Shown piece by piece: positions 42,596-55,131 of a stretch of DNA of 64,000 nt (position 1 is the first letter of the stretch; each line of letters begins with the position of its first letter). The translations under genes and the position numbers were made by a program. The notes under the pieces are model-generated. The model made no database searches and was not told the DNA's origin. It saw nothing but the letters and a program-made list of their open reading frames with translations. Origin of the DNA: Diphasiastrum complanatum. Its lineage: Eukaryota; Streptophyta; Lycopodiopsida; Lycopodiales; Lycopodiaceae. Where the stretch lies: positions 56,902,205 to 56,966,204 of the forward strand of contig CM055103.1 of assembly GCA_029204225.1 (NCBI GenBank), written 5' to 3'.

Positions 42596-43150
42596 TGTCA
42601 ACTCTTGCAACTTTGTGACGAAGCGAAGTGAAGCGAAGCGAAGGTCGAAGGGCGAACAATTTGCGAAAGTCAAACATACCTCGAAGACCAAAAGACACTA
42701 AACAAAACGAAGCAAAAAGAAGACGAACAAAACAATTCGCGCTGCCAACTGGCAGCTTGACAGGCATGGTGTCTTGTATTTCACGCTCAGTTGAAAGAGT
42801 TAGCAATAACAGAGAATAACTAACTAGTTGATTAGCGTTAGCTACTCTTGTAATTCTCTGTTTTAGCTATCTTGTAAACTCCACACAGTGGAGATATATA
42901 CACAATTTTGGATCAACACCTACATAAGCAAGAAGAAAAGCAGAATAGAAAAAAGATAGAGAGACAAAAATAGTTGTGCGTGAAAGTCTGCCAACGAGCA
43001 GAACATAGCAATCGAGCTGAGTGTCAGGCCGCCAATGAGCGAGACACTGACCAAACTCACTCGAAAACTAAAAACAATTAATACAATCCCTCTCTTCTCC
43101 ATCTCCTTGTTTTCGTCTTCTTGATTGATAGAATGATTTATGTTTTGGAA
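42596..43150. other. LTR-like stretch between two Copia fragments
   Basis: It has a GCGAA-rich cluster (42618-42655), a TATA-like GGAGATATATACAC near 42890 and a TGTCAACTC start near 42594, resembling a Copia LTR. Ends and partner LTR were not found. Confidence 0.35.
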
Positions 43151-45105
43151 TGAAAACACAAAATTCAAGTACTGCAGCTTCACTGAAGAGCCAACTACAT
43201 ATCTAGAAGCTGTCCAGAGTCCAGAAGGAAAATTCTGGAAGCAGGCAATGTGTAGCGCAGGCATCCCAAAGGGAGCCGGGAACCACGACTTAGCTTCCCA
43301 GCCTTCAACTCTTGCCATCCAAACCCACTTGACATACAAGCAGCCAACTCGCCAACAACGATCAGACTTAACCAACTTGAAGTTCCGAAAACCAACATTG
43401 AGATCCAACCTGGCGCCATGCCAGATCGGGGGTCCCGACGTGGGTGACTTCCCTCCAAGCAAGCCGCCCGACATACATCAAACTTAACCAACTCGAAGCT
43501 TCGTTACAAACGAGTAACATCCATTCCAAGCAAGCGGTCTGACTTACATCAGACTTAACCAACTGAAAGCTTCGTCACGAGCGCTGGAAGCCAACCTGGC
43601 GCCACGCCAGACTGGACAGCCATAAACAGGTAACATCCACCCAAGCAAGCCATCCAACTCAGCAGACAGGTTAGAGCCCGTTCCCCAAGAGCTTAACCCA
43701 TTCACGTTCATGCAAGGAACACTCAGAACCACAAGCCGCGACAGATATGGAAACAACCAGTTCTTGGACCAAATGGTCCCGACAGCATACCGCTGGCGCC
43801 ACGGACCGAATGGTCCCGACGGCATGCCGCTGGCGTCCCGGGATACGACCCTCAGCTATGTGCCAAGTTAAAAATTTTGAAAGCGGCCTTACAACTGGCG
43901 CTTTTATCGAACACTGAAACCCAGAAGGTAATCAGAGTCAGTTTGAGGAAAATCCCACTTTATTGATAAATCTGAGAAGGTTACATTTCAAGTGTGTGAC
44001 CGACCCTAGTCTCCGGGGCGCTAGCATGCCAAGGCGAGAGCCATGACAACATTCCAGCAAGGGAGGCTGAGACTTGGTTGGAGCTCGCCCTGAGTCGCAA
44101 CCCGCACTCCCCTATAGTATTGGTGTGATTCGGCACCCCCCCTCATACCAAGCACCCTACCCAAGCTGGTAAAGCACGTTTTTCTCTCTCTAGGATTTTC
44201 TCTTTCTAGAAAATCATTTTCTCTCTCTAGATTTTATTGATCCCCAGGCTTCCTTTAATCATGCCTAGATCGTGTGAGGTGATTGCACATCGATCTGAGC
44301 TTTCTGGACTTCGCTAGAACCGATCAAAGATTTTCAGCCATAGGAACTTGGCGCCGGCTGGATTCTGGTCACAGTGGCGCCGGGAGCGGCGCCGGCGCCG
44401 ATGGCGCCGGGAGCAGCAGGGGCGCTGCTGGCGCCGGGGACATAGCTGGCGCCGGAAGTAAAGCTTGTAAAGGTAGCTTTACAACACAATGTCAGAGGAG
44501 ATCGAATCAATGAGGCAAAACGAGGCATGGACACTAGAGCCACTGCCCGAAAACAAAAGGATCGTCGACTGCAAGTGGGTATACAAAAAGAAAATCAAAT
44601 CAGATGGCACTGTTAGACGTTACAAAGTAATGCTTGTCGCAAAGGGTTACACACAAAGGCACGGAGTCGATTATTTCGACATATAGAAATTCACCAAATT
44701 GATGTAAAGACAGCCTTTCTCCACGGAGATCTAGAGGAAGAAATCTTCATGAAGCAGCCTGAAGGATTTGAAGACCTCGACATTCGACAATATGTCTGTT
44801 GGTTGCAGAGATGCATTTATGATCTGAAACAAGCATCAGGAGCTTGGTACAAGAAGCTCGACAGTCTTCTGAAGTCTCTAGACTTCACTCTTACACAACC
44901 AGACTGTAATGTCTATATAAAGAGAGTGGGAAGAGATTTTATGATTCTGACTATTTTCTTGGATGATTCTCTTATGATAGGAAACTGCTTGATGCTAATC
45001 AAGGACATGAAGAGTCAGATTTCTGAGAATTATGAAATCACAGATCTGGGAAAAACAACAAAATGCCTTGGACTGGAGATCAAAAGGTTCCCATGTAGAG
45101 TGTAG
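43151..45105 (+). pseudogene. Copia RT fragment split by a solo LTR
   Basis: The left part reads EEPTTYLEAVQSPEGKFWKQAM and stops at 43250. The right part resumes at 44487 with SEEIESMRQNEAWTLEPLPENKRIVDCKWVYKKKIK, GYTQRHGVDYF, a deletion and TAG, then EIHQIDVKTAFLHGDLEEEIFM, CIYDLKQASGAWYKK, FLDDSLMIGN (the YVDD position reads FLDD) and TDLGKTTKCLGLEIKR. The two halves join exactly once the insertion and one target copy are taken out. Confidence 0.9.
43251..44486. mobile_element. Solo LTR, 1236 bp, with CAATG target duplication
   Basis: The insertion starts TGTAGCGCAG and ends TTTACAACA, with TG...CA ends as in LTRs. CAATG stands directly on both sides (43246-43250 and 44487-44491). It interrupts a Copia RT frame. 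No internal coding region is present, so it is a solo LTR. The interior has repeats around CTTAACCAACT and CCAAGCAAGC (43360-43660) and a cluster of at least seven GGCGCC near the right end (44350-44455). Family (copia or gypsy) cannot be told from the LTR alone. Confidence 0.85.
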
Positions 45106-46123
45106 AACCCACCCTACCTGTCCATGCACGGAATCCACATGGAAGCCATCTATCAAATCATGTCAACCTCCCATGCATGTATACTACATATAGAAAACTC
45201 CTTTCCTATAATAGTCAGGACTCATGCAAAAGCATATCGCATGTACACTCACCTAACCATGAATGTAACACACATGCTATCCAACTTTGTGTTAGGTCTG
45301 ATCCCAATGTCCAAGGCACCCCCTAACCATCCAAACTCCCATTTGGGCAATGATACAATGTCATCCCTTATTTTTCACTAACTTAAAAACGATCACAAAT
45401 TTTCATTTTGAAAAATGTGCCTTCTAAAATGAAAAGAGAAATTAGATCACATTATGAAACAGAATGTATTCCATTAAGGGCACACTTCTACGTTCTTAAC
45501 TAGCATAGAATATGATAATGTCTTGTGAACCATATTGTAGACTATGGGATAAATGTCCATTCCAAAACATGGCCACATTTCACATAATCCCATTGGCATT
45601 TACTATTACTAGTTTAAACTTAGTCCTAATCAAGAGAAATTTCTTGTATAGCCCTTGAGAATTTCCTAGCACCTGATCAGGAGAAATCTCTCTCTCTCTC
45701 TCTCTCTCTCAACTGACATTCCTTGCAGATTTTGCATCGTCGCCCTAAAATTCACACCATGATTTTCCATCTGTTTCATATTAACAATTCTCTCTCTTGA
45801 AGAATCTCTTAAAATAACTCTTTTGATTCCAAGCATCTCTTTCGCGATTGGAAATAGAAGTTTCCAAGAGCATCAAAGCATGCAATTGACACTTAACCAA
45901 AATCATAATTAGCGATATATCCTGCATGCAATTCACACCTAGCTAAAATCATAATTATCAGTATTTCACTTACGGTCAAGATAAGTCAATGGTCAATATA
46001 AGTCAAAACCATAATTAGCAATACTTATGGTCAAGATCCATCAATGGTCAAGATAAGTCAAAACCCTAATTTCGAATGGACTAGTCAAAACACAAGAATC
46101 TCGTTTTGTCTATCAAAGCATAT

Positions 46124-46154
<31 letters not shown>

Positions 46155-46647
46155 TCTTTCTCTCTCTTAAAAAAAAGAAAAAGAAAAAGAAAGAAGGCAT
46201 AGCTCATTCCAACAGACCAGATTTACATGAAAGAGTTGAACGTTGCTTCAGTACTAAGAAGTCTATACGAAACCATACTTCAAAAAACCTGCCAAAAAGA
46301 CTATCAGAAGTCTGAGCTTCTTGTGATCAAATTATATGCAATTAGGTTGTTAAGAGAAAATGAAATGCACCTTTCCGCACAACATTTTTTTTCCATCAGA
46401 TCTGATTTGAAGTGATTGTAGCAGAACATCTTGCTGTTTCAGGCGCATATTACAAAGGATCGATTAAGCATCATAAAGTAAAAACCCTAATCCATGCTGA
46501 TCGTATGCCATTTATCATACATTCCCTGAGACCTTTGATAACTATCAATAATGAAACTGAGAAACCCTGATTTGATTTATGTACAACAAATGTAAGAAAA
46601 TGACAAATTCAAACGATTTTTGCCTCGTATTGTAATCTATTCTCAGC
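45106..46647. other. Intergenic with microsatellites and short repeats
   Basis: (CT)n tracts lie at 45688-45710 and 46123-46148. At 45900-46090 a unit with GGTCAAGATAAGTCAA and AAAAYCATAATTA recurs four or more times. A purine-rich A/G run is at 46170-46195. No gene was recognised. Confidence 0.55.
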
Positions 46648-47502
46648 CTATAACTTGGAAAAAACAGGCTTCCGCTTCTCAGCCCGCGCTTTCACAACCT
46701 CCTCAAGATCTTCTGAATGTAGAAATGCCGTACTCCATGTTCTGACATAATCCAAACCCTGAGCCACGGTCAAATCCCTACTTTTCAGAAGCACAGACTT
46801 GATTCCCATCACGCTGAGCGGAGATTTAGTTGCCATTTCGTGTGCTAAAATGCCTACTTTGTCATCCAATTCTTGTTTGGAAGCAAAAACCTCCTGGACT
46901 AATCCAATCGTCTTAGCCTCGCTGCCATTGAATGTTCGACCTGTCAAAGCAAGATCGATGGCATGGCCATACCCGACGATCCCTGGCAGCCTCTGAAGTG
47001 TCCCTAAATCTGCAGTTATTGCCAAATCCACTTCCTTCACAGAAAACAAGGCCTCCTTGGTGCAGTACCTCAGATCACAGGCAGTAATCATGTCTACGCC
47101 TGCGCCAAGGCAAGCCCCATGGATGGCAGCAATCACCGGCTTTCGGCATTCCTCAAAGGCTGTGAACGCCGCCTGCATCTGCTTAACACTTCGGGCAAAT
47201 TGTTCCTTGTGCCTGCCAATGGCATTGGATACGTGGTCCGCGTTGGCGAGCGTGTCGAGGTCTATGCCCGCGCAGAAATGCTTGCCTGAGCCTTGCAGTA
47301 CGATCACGCGCACATTAGGGTTTGAATCTAGCGCGGCAATGGCGAGGGGCAGCTCCTGGAAGATGTCAGGATTGAGAGCATTGCTGCGGCTAGGCCGATG
47401 CAAGAATAGATAGGCAACACCCCCGCTCTCGCTCGCCATAGCATCTGGAAGAACTATCCTTAGGCTCCGCCATCGCTGATTTTTCTCCTCGCTCTCTCCC
47501 AT
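46648..47502 (-). CDS. DCI1: Delta3,5-delta2,4-dienoyl-CoA isomerase, peroxisomal
   Basis: This enoyl-CoA hydratase/isomerase superfamily enzyme shifts 3,5-dienoyl-CoA to 2,4-dienoyl-CoA during beta-oxidation of unsaturated fatty acids. The product has 284 residues from an ATG (47502), close to plant DCI1. Visible are the oxyanion-hole segments HFCAGIDL (75-82) and GACLGAGVDM, and the acidic residues D137, E157 and D165, whose spacing of 20 and 8 matches the D/E/D set of the rat enzyme; classical hydratases lack this pattern. The last residues are FSKL, ending in the SKL peroxisomal PTS1 signal. The frame is intronless and intact. CT runs, telo-box-like repeats and two G-box/ABRE sites lie upstream. 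Confidence 0.93.
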   Translation of the reverse strand: MGESEEKNQRWRSLRIVLPDAMASESGGVAYLFLHRPSRSNALNPDIFQELPLAIAALDSNPNVRVIVLQGSGKHFCAGIDLDTLANADHVSNAIGRHKEQFARSVKQMQAAFTAFEECRKPVIAAIHGACLGAGVDMITACDLRYCTKEALFSVKEVDLAITADLGTLQRLPGIVGYGHAIDLALTGRTFNGSEAKTIGLVQEVFASKQELDDKVGILAHEMATKSPLSVMGIKSVLLKSRDLTVAQGLDYVRTWSTAFLHSEDLEEVVKARAEKRKPVFSKL

Positions 47503-47760
47503 TTCTCTCCTCTCTCTCTCTCTCTCTCTCTATAGCACCTCACGTTATGGCTATTTTATGTCCTTAAACCCTAAAACCCTAAAAGCCTAAAAAAACCCTA
47601 AAACGTTTCGGAGTTGCTAAGATTTTAGAATTTCCCCGTTCAAATGGCCGTCATCAATGAAAGTTTAGGGCACACGTGGCCCAATCTAAACGCATGATTC
47701 GACTTTGTGGAAGTTTAGGGCACACGTGGCCCAATCTAAACGCATGATTCGACTTTTTTC
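47503..47760 (-). promoter_or_regulatory. DCI1 upstream region: CT tract, telo boxes, doubled ABRE
   Basis: A CT-rich tract (47503-47531) precedes the ATG. AAACCCTA telo-box motifs occur near 47566, 47574 and 47593. A 50-bp direct duplication (47661-47706 and 47711-47756) repeats ACACGTGGC, a G-box/ABRE core bound by bZIP factors, at 47672 and 47722. These are known plant promoter motifs; activity here is inferred. Confidence 0.6.
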
Positions 47761-48640
47761 CACAACAGGCTACATTCTCTCTTCTCTTCTCGTTGCTCTC
47801 CTCCTTTCTCCTCCTCCTTCCTCCTATCTATATGTGTGCTCCTATCTATATGTGTGTGGGTGTATACTCTAAGCCACATGCATTCTAAAACTAAACATGC
47901 CTCTTGGCCTATAGGCCTCCATATTCGAGTCGGCATTGGCAAGATATTGGCTAATCTGGCACACTCCCATTCATTCAAAGCAGAGTCGTTACACACCTTC
48001 ACACCACTCCTTTTAAAATTAGATGATGTTTCACTCAGCCGTTGATTGATTACACCTAGTATTGGTTGGGAGTTGGCCTACTATTAGTAGCCTCTAGCAA
48101 GCCTCACCGCTCTCTTGACTCAGGCCTGCTACAAGCGATAGCAACCCTACGCCCAACAAATACGCAATATGGGATTCATGATCAAACAAAGACAACCCAA
48201 GCCACACATTCCATGAAATGTGTGGCTGTCATGTAGCTGGCCCTTGTTAATAGTTATGAATATGTGGAGGCTGCTTGGAGAGCTCGAACTAGCAAGGCAC
48301 ATGATGCCAAAGTAAAGATTCCTTGGATTGTTTCTTTGATGTTTTTGAAGAGGTTTAAACTATTGGTGGGAGATTCTTGCAAGAGGCATCGGGTATGAAG
48401 GATTGGGCTCTAGGGTCCCAACAATTATTGGTGGGCGGTTCTTAATGGCCACAAGGCATGAAGGAACTAGGTTCTAGGGTCCCAACAATCAAGTAGTTTG
48501 CCTTCATAGATAGCACATGGATATGAAAAAAATTTTAAAAACAAGAGACACTCACTACCCCATGTAGTATCTAGTCTATACTTGCCCCAAAATTAATAAT
48601 GACATCTAGTCTCGTGAATTTTTTTGAAGTGGCAAAGTTA
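47761..48640. other. Intergenic, nothing recognised
   Basis: Short pyrimidine-rich runs near 47775-47830 and a repeated GGGTCCCAACAAT (48413, 48478) with nearby TATTGGTGGG. No gene. Confidence 0.45.
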
Positions 48641-49150
48641 CATCATTAATTAGAAGTATATATTTGCTTCATCTTTAATCAAGCATTTTTCACAATGGTG
48701 CAATTTTTTCTTTCTACTACACTCCATTGCTATCTTTCATGTGGTAAAATGCCTTTTGATCCCATACTCCTTGCAAAATTCCTTAGACTTAGTGCATTTG
48801 TATTTGTCTCGTCGCTATTTGATCTTATTATATACCTAAATGCATGCGTCCATCTGCTTCTCCACCAAGGCCATGAATTCCTTGAACCAAGCAAATGTGT
48901 CATATTTTGCTTCAAGAAGTATATCCACATCTTCTTGGAGCAATCATCTATGAATGTCATGGACTATTAAGCTCCACCAAGAGACATGGTCTTCATTGGA
49001 CCGCATAGTCACTATGGATTTTTTTTAACCTCAAGTATCTTTTTGGCCATTGACTCCACCCTTCTTGAATTTCTCTTTATGGTGCTTGGACCTCTCACAA
49101 ATTGAGTGTTGTACTTTCTGCAAACCTGAAAATCCATTAAACATTCTTAA
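48641..49150 (-). pseudogene. Copia integrase fragment, heavily decayed
   Basis: On the minus strand pieces in several frames read IHSDYAVQ, PMKTMSLGG, FIDDCSKKMWIYFLKQ, DKYKCTKSKEFCKEYGIKRHFTT and a remnant of the NGVxxRKN box. These are integrase landmarks in the right order. Frameshifts and stops are frequent. Confidence 0.75.
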
Positions 49151-50731
49151 CTTTCTTTGTTGAGATTTTGTTTGTCACATAATCCATTTGACAATGGGCT
49201 CAACCACAATGACAACTTCTCGAATATCTCTGTAGTACAATGGTAGTGTAATTGTGATGTACCCCGCCTGTCAATCAGTACAACTATGACCGGATCTCGT
49301 TCCTAACTGATAATGGATGCTCAACTTGAATATGGATCTATCAGAATTCGAATGTCTATGTTCTACACTCTGTTTCAAATATTTCTTGGGTTCTTACATA
49401 ATGCAACTTATTACTAATCTAAACTAAGCAAAGAACATTGGATAAGAATGAAACTAATCCTACTGGAAACATCAGAACAACAAAACTAAATCTAACTAAG
49501 AACTATAAGAACTTACAAAGTGCTTATTACAAATATCACTCAACATTTGTAACAATAACTCCTCAAGAGTCAAGCACAAGGCAACATCAGATTAGAATGA
49601 CTATGATCTACCACCAAGCCCTGCACATCTACCTGATTCTAATCACAAAACCAAACTTGAAGAGGAAGAATCTACAAAACACATTCATACACAAGTACCC
49701 AAACTCAATGCATGAAAATGGAGCACAGATTGAAATGCAAATGGATAATTTTTCAATTATCAGTTCAACAGCATCTCCTTACAAAATCTAGTGCTTGGAA
49801 ACTCGTGGAGGAGGCATCTATGTATACCCACGAGTTAGTGGATCCATTCCTATCACAATTTGGATTCCACCTCTTACAAGTGAGTGAACCCCTTTCTATA
49901 CATATTTGGGTTCCACCTCTTACATGATAATAGGAGGCCCCCATTAAAAACATAACTCAAGTTGAGAGATTCTAAATTGCTAGCTCCCACATGATTTTTT
50001 CCATCTTTCGGGAATTACAAATTGCACAACCAGTACTAGCACTAATAATTCTTGTGCCCTCAGGCTCGACTCTCAACTTCATCTCTACTAGAAGCCCTTT
50101 TGAGTGAAGAGGCACTGCATCAACACCTCATGGCATGGCATCAGCTAACATTATCCTCCCCTATAGTGTGGTTCTTGAAAAGGCATAGATCGGCGCTTGC
50201 CTACGTAAAACCAAGAACTTATTGGTTTCGTTATCGTGCATCTCGGCAAATTTCATTGTCGCAACAGCTTGTCAAGATAGCCCTGCGTAACCGAGAGTCT
50301 CTTGTTTGTGTTTCTTAGCTTTCCTTTGGGCAAGAGATTTCTCGTAGCCGACCTTCCTTCCGATGGCTTCAAATGTGATGAATCTTGTTTTTACGCCCAA
50401 CAGAATAGGACCCAAGTACGGCTTCATTCCAAGTATAAACTTATTTTCATACCACTTCTCGATCATTTGTACGTACTGATTGGAAGAAAATGCTGCTCAG
50501 AAATAAAGTCTCATCAAGTGGATCTTGATCAAAAGAATTAAAGTTAGGTGGTGATGGACATAAAAACAGTTTATGAGTGATGGGTGGTGGGTTAGTTATG
50601 AGGTTATATTGAGCTATTGGCAAAACGAACTGTTTTAAAAAATGGTCATCAGATTTTAAAGAAGACGTGGTGGGTATGGTGTTAGAAGTGGATGTGGAGG
50701 TAGTTGAATGAGTAAATGAGAAAAATGATGG
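49151..50731. other. Intergenic, no gene recognised
   Basis: An ORF at 49438-49791 (117 codons) has no recognisable domain. TTTGG(A/G)TTCCACCTCTTACA occurs twice (49859 and 49906). Minus-strand 50466-50272 is also unrecognised. Confidence 0.4.
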
Positions 50732-52440
50732 TTAGTAAGATGAAAATGGCTCAAAAAATAAGAAGATAAGTGGAACAACTGAGTATACGTGGAGGAGTCC
50801 ACGACAAGTTTGTAAAGAGACCAACTGTGGAACCTTGATATGGCATGCCAAGTCCAACACCTCGTTGGTTGATGGATTGGCTTTGCTCAGGAGCTCCAAC
50901 ATCATCGTTGTCATCGTCTTTCTTTTGTATTGATACGCCTGCGTCGAGTCTACAGGACATATTCCAAATGAGGTCCATTTGTTGTTTTGACTAGAGGAGT
51001 TCCTCCTGGATCTTGTCGACGCTTTCCTGGAGTGCTGACAACTTCTTATTATTTTCATGCTCTGAAATTTGATGGTTCCTCTTCGGGGCTTCGTGTTTCT
51101 GGATTAAGGAGACATAATTCTCTATTTTGATTGTTGCTCCTGAAGATGGAACTGGTACATTTATCTCCTTTGGCTTGATCGGTTGCTTAACCGTTGTCAT
51201 TGCATCAATTAATCTCTTATTTTCCTGAGTCAGGAGATCTAACCGGTGTTCAATCTGGTCTTGCACCACTTGGAGGGACTGGAGCTGATTGGAAAATTGA
51301 TTTTGCTCTTCTAGTCTCATGGCCCTTTCATTATGCAACTCTTCCATAACTATCGGCAATTTCCTGTCCTTTGGCTGCAGGTCCTGCTTTGCCATTCTGA
51401 GCTCGTCTGTTTGTTGTGCTAGCTGGTGCACCAACCCATGAAGGTGGTATGAGAACTCAGCATGCTACTTTAAGGACTCCTTGGCTTTCTCGGACAAGTT
51501 GTCATAGGCTGGAAGGGTGGAGAACTCGGTAGGAAGACGATGGTAAGTAGGAAAAGAAAGCTGAGAAACTGTGGAATGAATCGGTAGTGGAACAATTAGT
51601 TGAGTATTTACAACAGATGGTGGGAATTGTAACAATAGGGTTAAGAGAGATGGTGACGGAGGTGGTATCAACAATGGTGGTGGTGGTGGTGGAGGTGGAA
51701 GTGGAGGTTAGTGACGTGACTAGTGCAACTGCCTCTGGAACCGTCTCCACCTCGTCCTCTACAAGATCACCTTCATCGAAGTATTCAAGTGCGTCTACAT
51801 TGATGAATCCGGATCAACTGCACTTGTCTCTTCTGCTTTTTCTTCTTGAGTGGGATCAGCTGTGATCATGTCTTCTACGCATATAGTTGCAAGCAACTCT
51901 CTTTCTCCCTCCTCTAAAATTGTTGCCCATGGTTGGATGGCCACCATAGAATCAACTGTGTCTGCTAGGCATGAGGGGGTGATTTAATAACTTGAAGTGA
52001 TCCCGATGGTGATTGGGATCTAGAGCGTAGGTGATTGCACAACTTGAAGTGACCCGAATGGTGACTGGGTTCTAGATCTTTGAGCAGGTGATTGTAGTGG
52101 AGATTGTGTCTACTGGGTGTTCATTATTAGGAGCTGAGGTGAGGAGGTAGTAGGTGATGTGCATCATCGTCTGGTTATTCTCGTCTGTAGGTTGCCTTCC
52201 TCTTCATCCTCATTGTCCTCACCGCTGGATGAGACATCTTCGTACCTAGTCATATGCTTCTTTTGTTTCCTTGGAGTCAACTTCTTGGATTTGGATGGTG
52301 GTGGGCTGTCGGACTCCGTCTCTGATTCAAGAGCTGGTTTGCTAGTGGTTATTTTCATTCACTGCTTCTTTGCTGGTGGTGTGGTATCAGCAAGTTGATA
52401 GGCTTGTGGTGATGACCTCTCGTGTCTCTTCTTTGTTCGA
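50732..52440 (-). pseudogene. Decayed long ORF with coiled coil, family unknown
   Basis: On the minus strand about 560 codons stay in mostly one reading with roughly eight stops or shifts. Order: an acidic and Lys-rich stretch (SETESDSPPPSKSKKLTPRKQKK, SSSGEDNEDEEE; 52358-52164), a Ser/Pro/Gln-rich part, a Pro/Leu-rich run near 51690, LPAYDNLSEKAKESLK, a coiled coil (51434-50991: heptad-rich ELRMAKQDLQ, LEEQNQFSNQLQSLQ, KLSALQESVDKIQEELL) and WNMSCRLDAGVSIQKKDDDND. No protease, RT or transposase motif was seen. A retroelement gag or host nuclear protein remnant are both possible. Confidence 0.45.
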
Positions 52441-54943
52441 TATCATGAACTGATAACTTTGGTCAGACAATTTTTTATTTTGATACTACTGTATTTGAAT
52501 TTCCATTAATCCGAGACTGAACTTGTCTTTAGACTAATCGACAGTCGAACTACTTATGTGTGACATTCAGAATCACTATATCACTATCAATTAATAGTGT
52601 TCGGACTTACAAATTCTAAAGGATTCTCTGTGTTGTTGTAAATTGATAAGGAAGATAGATCGCTGATGAATACTCGAACAATTTAGACTTGAGAGCATTC
52701 GTTCATTTGAATGAGTGATAGTTGGTTGTTGAGGATTGACTGTCGGATCTCGTCTAAGTTGCTCTTAGATGTTTGTGTGAATCTCCGTGTCGGAGTTACG
52801 GATGCAACAATGTATATCCTTTTCTAATAAACTTCATTAGGAGCACAATTCGATATATGGAACTATTTGATACTATTGGATGTTCTCTCCAAGTCTTAGT
52901 GAAATACGTTCAATATGAGAATTGTCTAGATCAACTATCCATTGGTTATGATGAATACAAATTGTGATTAACTGGTGATATTGGTTGCCAACTCTACTGA
53001 ACGTCTGTTGACAACCAGATCAAATATTCAGAACACTAAAAAGAACCAAAATCGTCTAATATGACACCAAGAAGCTCTCTCTTTGGGGAACGACAACCCT
53101 TTATGCTACAAATTTTATACTCTATTTATTATAAGTATACCATGACATGGATTCTCTTTTTCTCTCAACTAATTTAACTTCGGTAGGATAATTCTACTTT
53201 TGCTTGGGCGACTCTCAATGATTATATAAGTGACTCACCGCTATGGTCATTTTTAGTTCATGCGCTATAGTGGCTACTTGGAAGAGTCTATAGGCGAAGT
53301 ACATTAGGAACGATACATGCTTCTTATTTTCGTACATGACTAAATATGATATATGTTACAAGACTTGCTAGCAGACCTGCCTTGCAAGCCAAGCCAAGGC
53401 CAAGGCCTAAACCCACTGAGTTTTGAGGCATATTTTATATTTGAAACTCTTTTAAATTTTCTAGCCAACTTCAACACATAGGTAAGGTCAAAAACTAAAA
53501 ACTGTGCTCAAATGACCTCTCTATGTTGGACCCACCTTGGAGGCTTACCTGTGACCTCCTATTCAAAATTCAAATAATGAACTCATCAACGTGGGATGCA
53601 AAAGCTATGGTTGTAAAAAAAAAGGATAAGCTTATTCTTTATGATATGAATTAATAATATTTGCTTTTGCACCTCTGCTCACTGGAGACTCTCAATGAGG
53701 AGCACATTCATCAAGTTTGGAAACCCAACAAGCTTGAGCTCTTTTAAAACAATGTGTAAGCTAATGTTATGAATACCCACATGGCATACACTCATATATT
53801 TTGTTTTTTGCTTTTTGTTATGGATTAGCTCATATTTGGTGTTTTATTGATGGATGCCACTTCTCATGCTGAAATCTACATCCTCAGCGACACTTGGACT
53901 TGTCACCATGTGGAAGACGTTTTTTTAGGAAAAGCTAGCCGCTTTCATGTGTTTTGGATCCCGTTATTTTTGTCTTCAGCAATAGCAAACTAAATTGTTA
54001 CCAAGTGCAAGGCATTTTTGGTTTGATGATATGTTTTGTGTAACGGGCGTGCAACAAATAGAGCCAACTACTTTGGTGTGGTGTTGATTCAAGTCGGAGC
54101 CTTGTTGATTTTTAAAAAGAAATTTGCTGACATTGTTGGAGGCTGTAGAACAAGAGCTGGAGCGGTTATGATCTACGACATAATTAGGAACTGATTTCAC
54201 AATGTTGTAGATGATCGGAGTGCTTGATATTGAATTGTGAGATGCTAGTGTAGTCTTTCGACTCGATTGTGTGGTGGCACATTCTAGGCTGAGATGGAAG
54301 ATTTTAGTGAAGAGGGGATGCTTCGTTCTCTAATGGTTGAGAGGACTCCTGATTGAGAGGGCATTGTCGAGTTGGAGAGGAGATATCAACGGTCGTGGCT
54401 ACCTTCCACGGACTGGGGAAATTGTGCTTCAACCTAAATGGCATTGCCAACACCGAGAATAGCGCACATGACTGAGTAGGAGGTAGTTGAGGCTAAGCAT
54501 TGTACGTCATGTATTGTGTCCCTACCTGAATGGGGGACAAAACAAACCCATTGGAGGTTTTTCAAGCCTAAGGGTTTTTCAATGGGTGTGACTCTCACAC
54601 TACCTCTATGATGCGAGTCTGAGGTGTCTATCGCGCATCCTCATGGAGTGCCATGAGAAAGTATGGGAGGGTACTAGGGCTACCAATTTTGGGAATCACA
54701 CCTTGTCGTGTATTCACTTTGTATGGTGACCAAGTTGGTGGAACTACGTAGGGAAAAAACTGGTTCATGCCCAAAGGATGTTGTGCCGAACGTGGGAGTG
54801 GTAAATAATGAAAAAATTAGACCCCTAGAATATCGAATGACAAATATACGTGTTATGGTGCCAATAAGGGACGCGGGGAAGGCGCTCGCAACTGCCATTT
54901 GAATTGTGTTTCTACTAAGTAGCCGTGGTAACGAGGGAGGGGA
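52441..54943. other. Intergenic, no gene recognised
   Basis: Short ORFs only (for example minus 54200-53976). No tandem or inverted repeats stood out and no transposon domain was found. Confidence 0.45.
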
Positions 54944-54951
54944 CTTAGGAG

Positions 54952-55131
54952 CAGTGTTCGGGAAAGCCGGCAAAGTCCAAGAATGAAATCGGAAACTTTT
55001 GCCAAAAATAAAAAACTTGCAGGTTTCTTATGTCATAAAATAATGTATAACCGGCATGTATTGAGGGTCGTCCAAAAAAGTCCTGGAGGGGAAACCTTTC
55101 CCTAAAAAGGTTTCCCCAAGGGCCGACACTG
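54952..55131. mobile_element. hAT-like MITE, copy 2, 180 bp
   Basis: The ends are CAGTGTTCGGGAAAGCC and, inverted, CAGTGTCGGCCC. The 8 bases outside each end are CTTAGGAG (54944-54951) and CTTGGGAG (55132-55139), a 7-of-8 match as expected for a hAT target duplication. The ends fit the CARNG consensus of hAT termini. The interior is related to copy 1. Confidence 0.82.

Noticed and set aside
46799-47413. Plus-strand ORFs of 65 and 118 codons
   Set aside because: Antisense shadows of DCI1, whose minus frame has full catalytic residues and a PTS1.
52590-52606. TAGTGTTCGG near 52600 as a third MITE
   Set aside because: No inverted partner end and no shared interior were found nearby.
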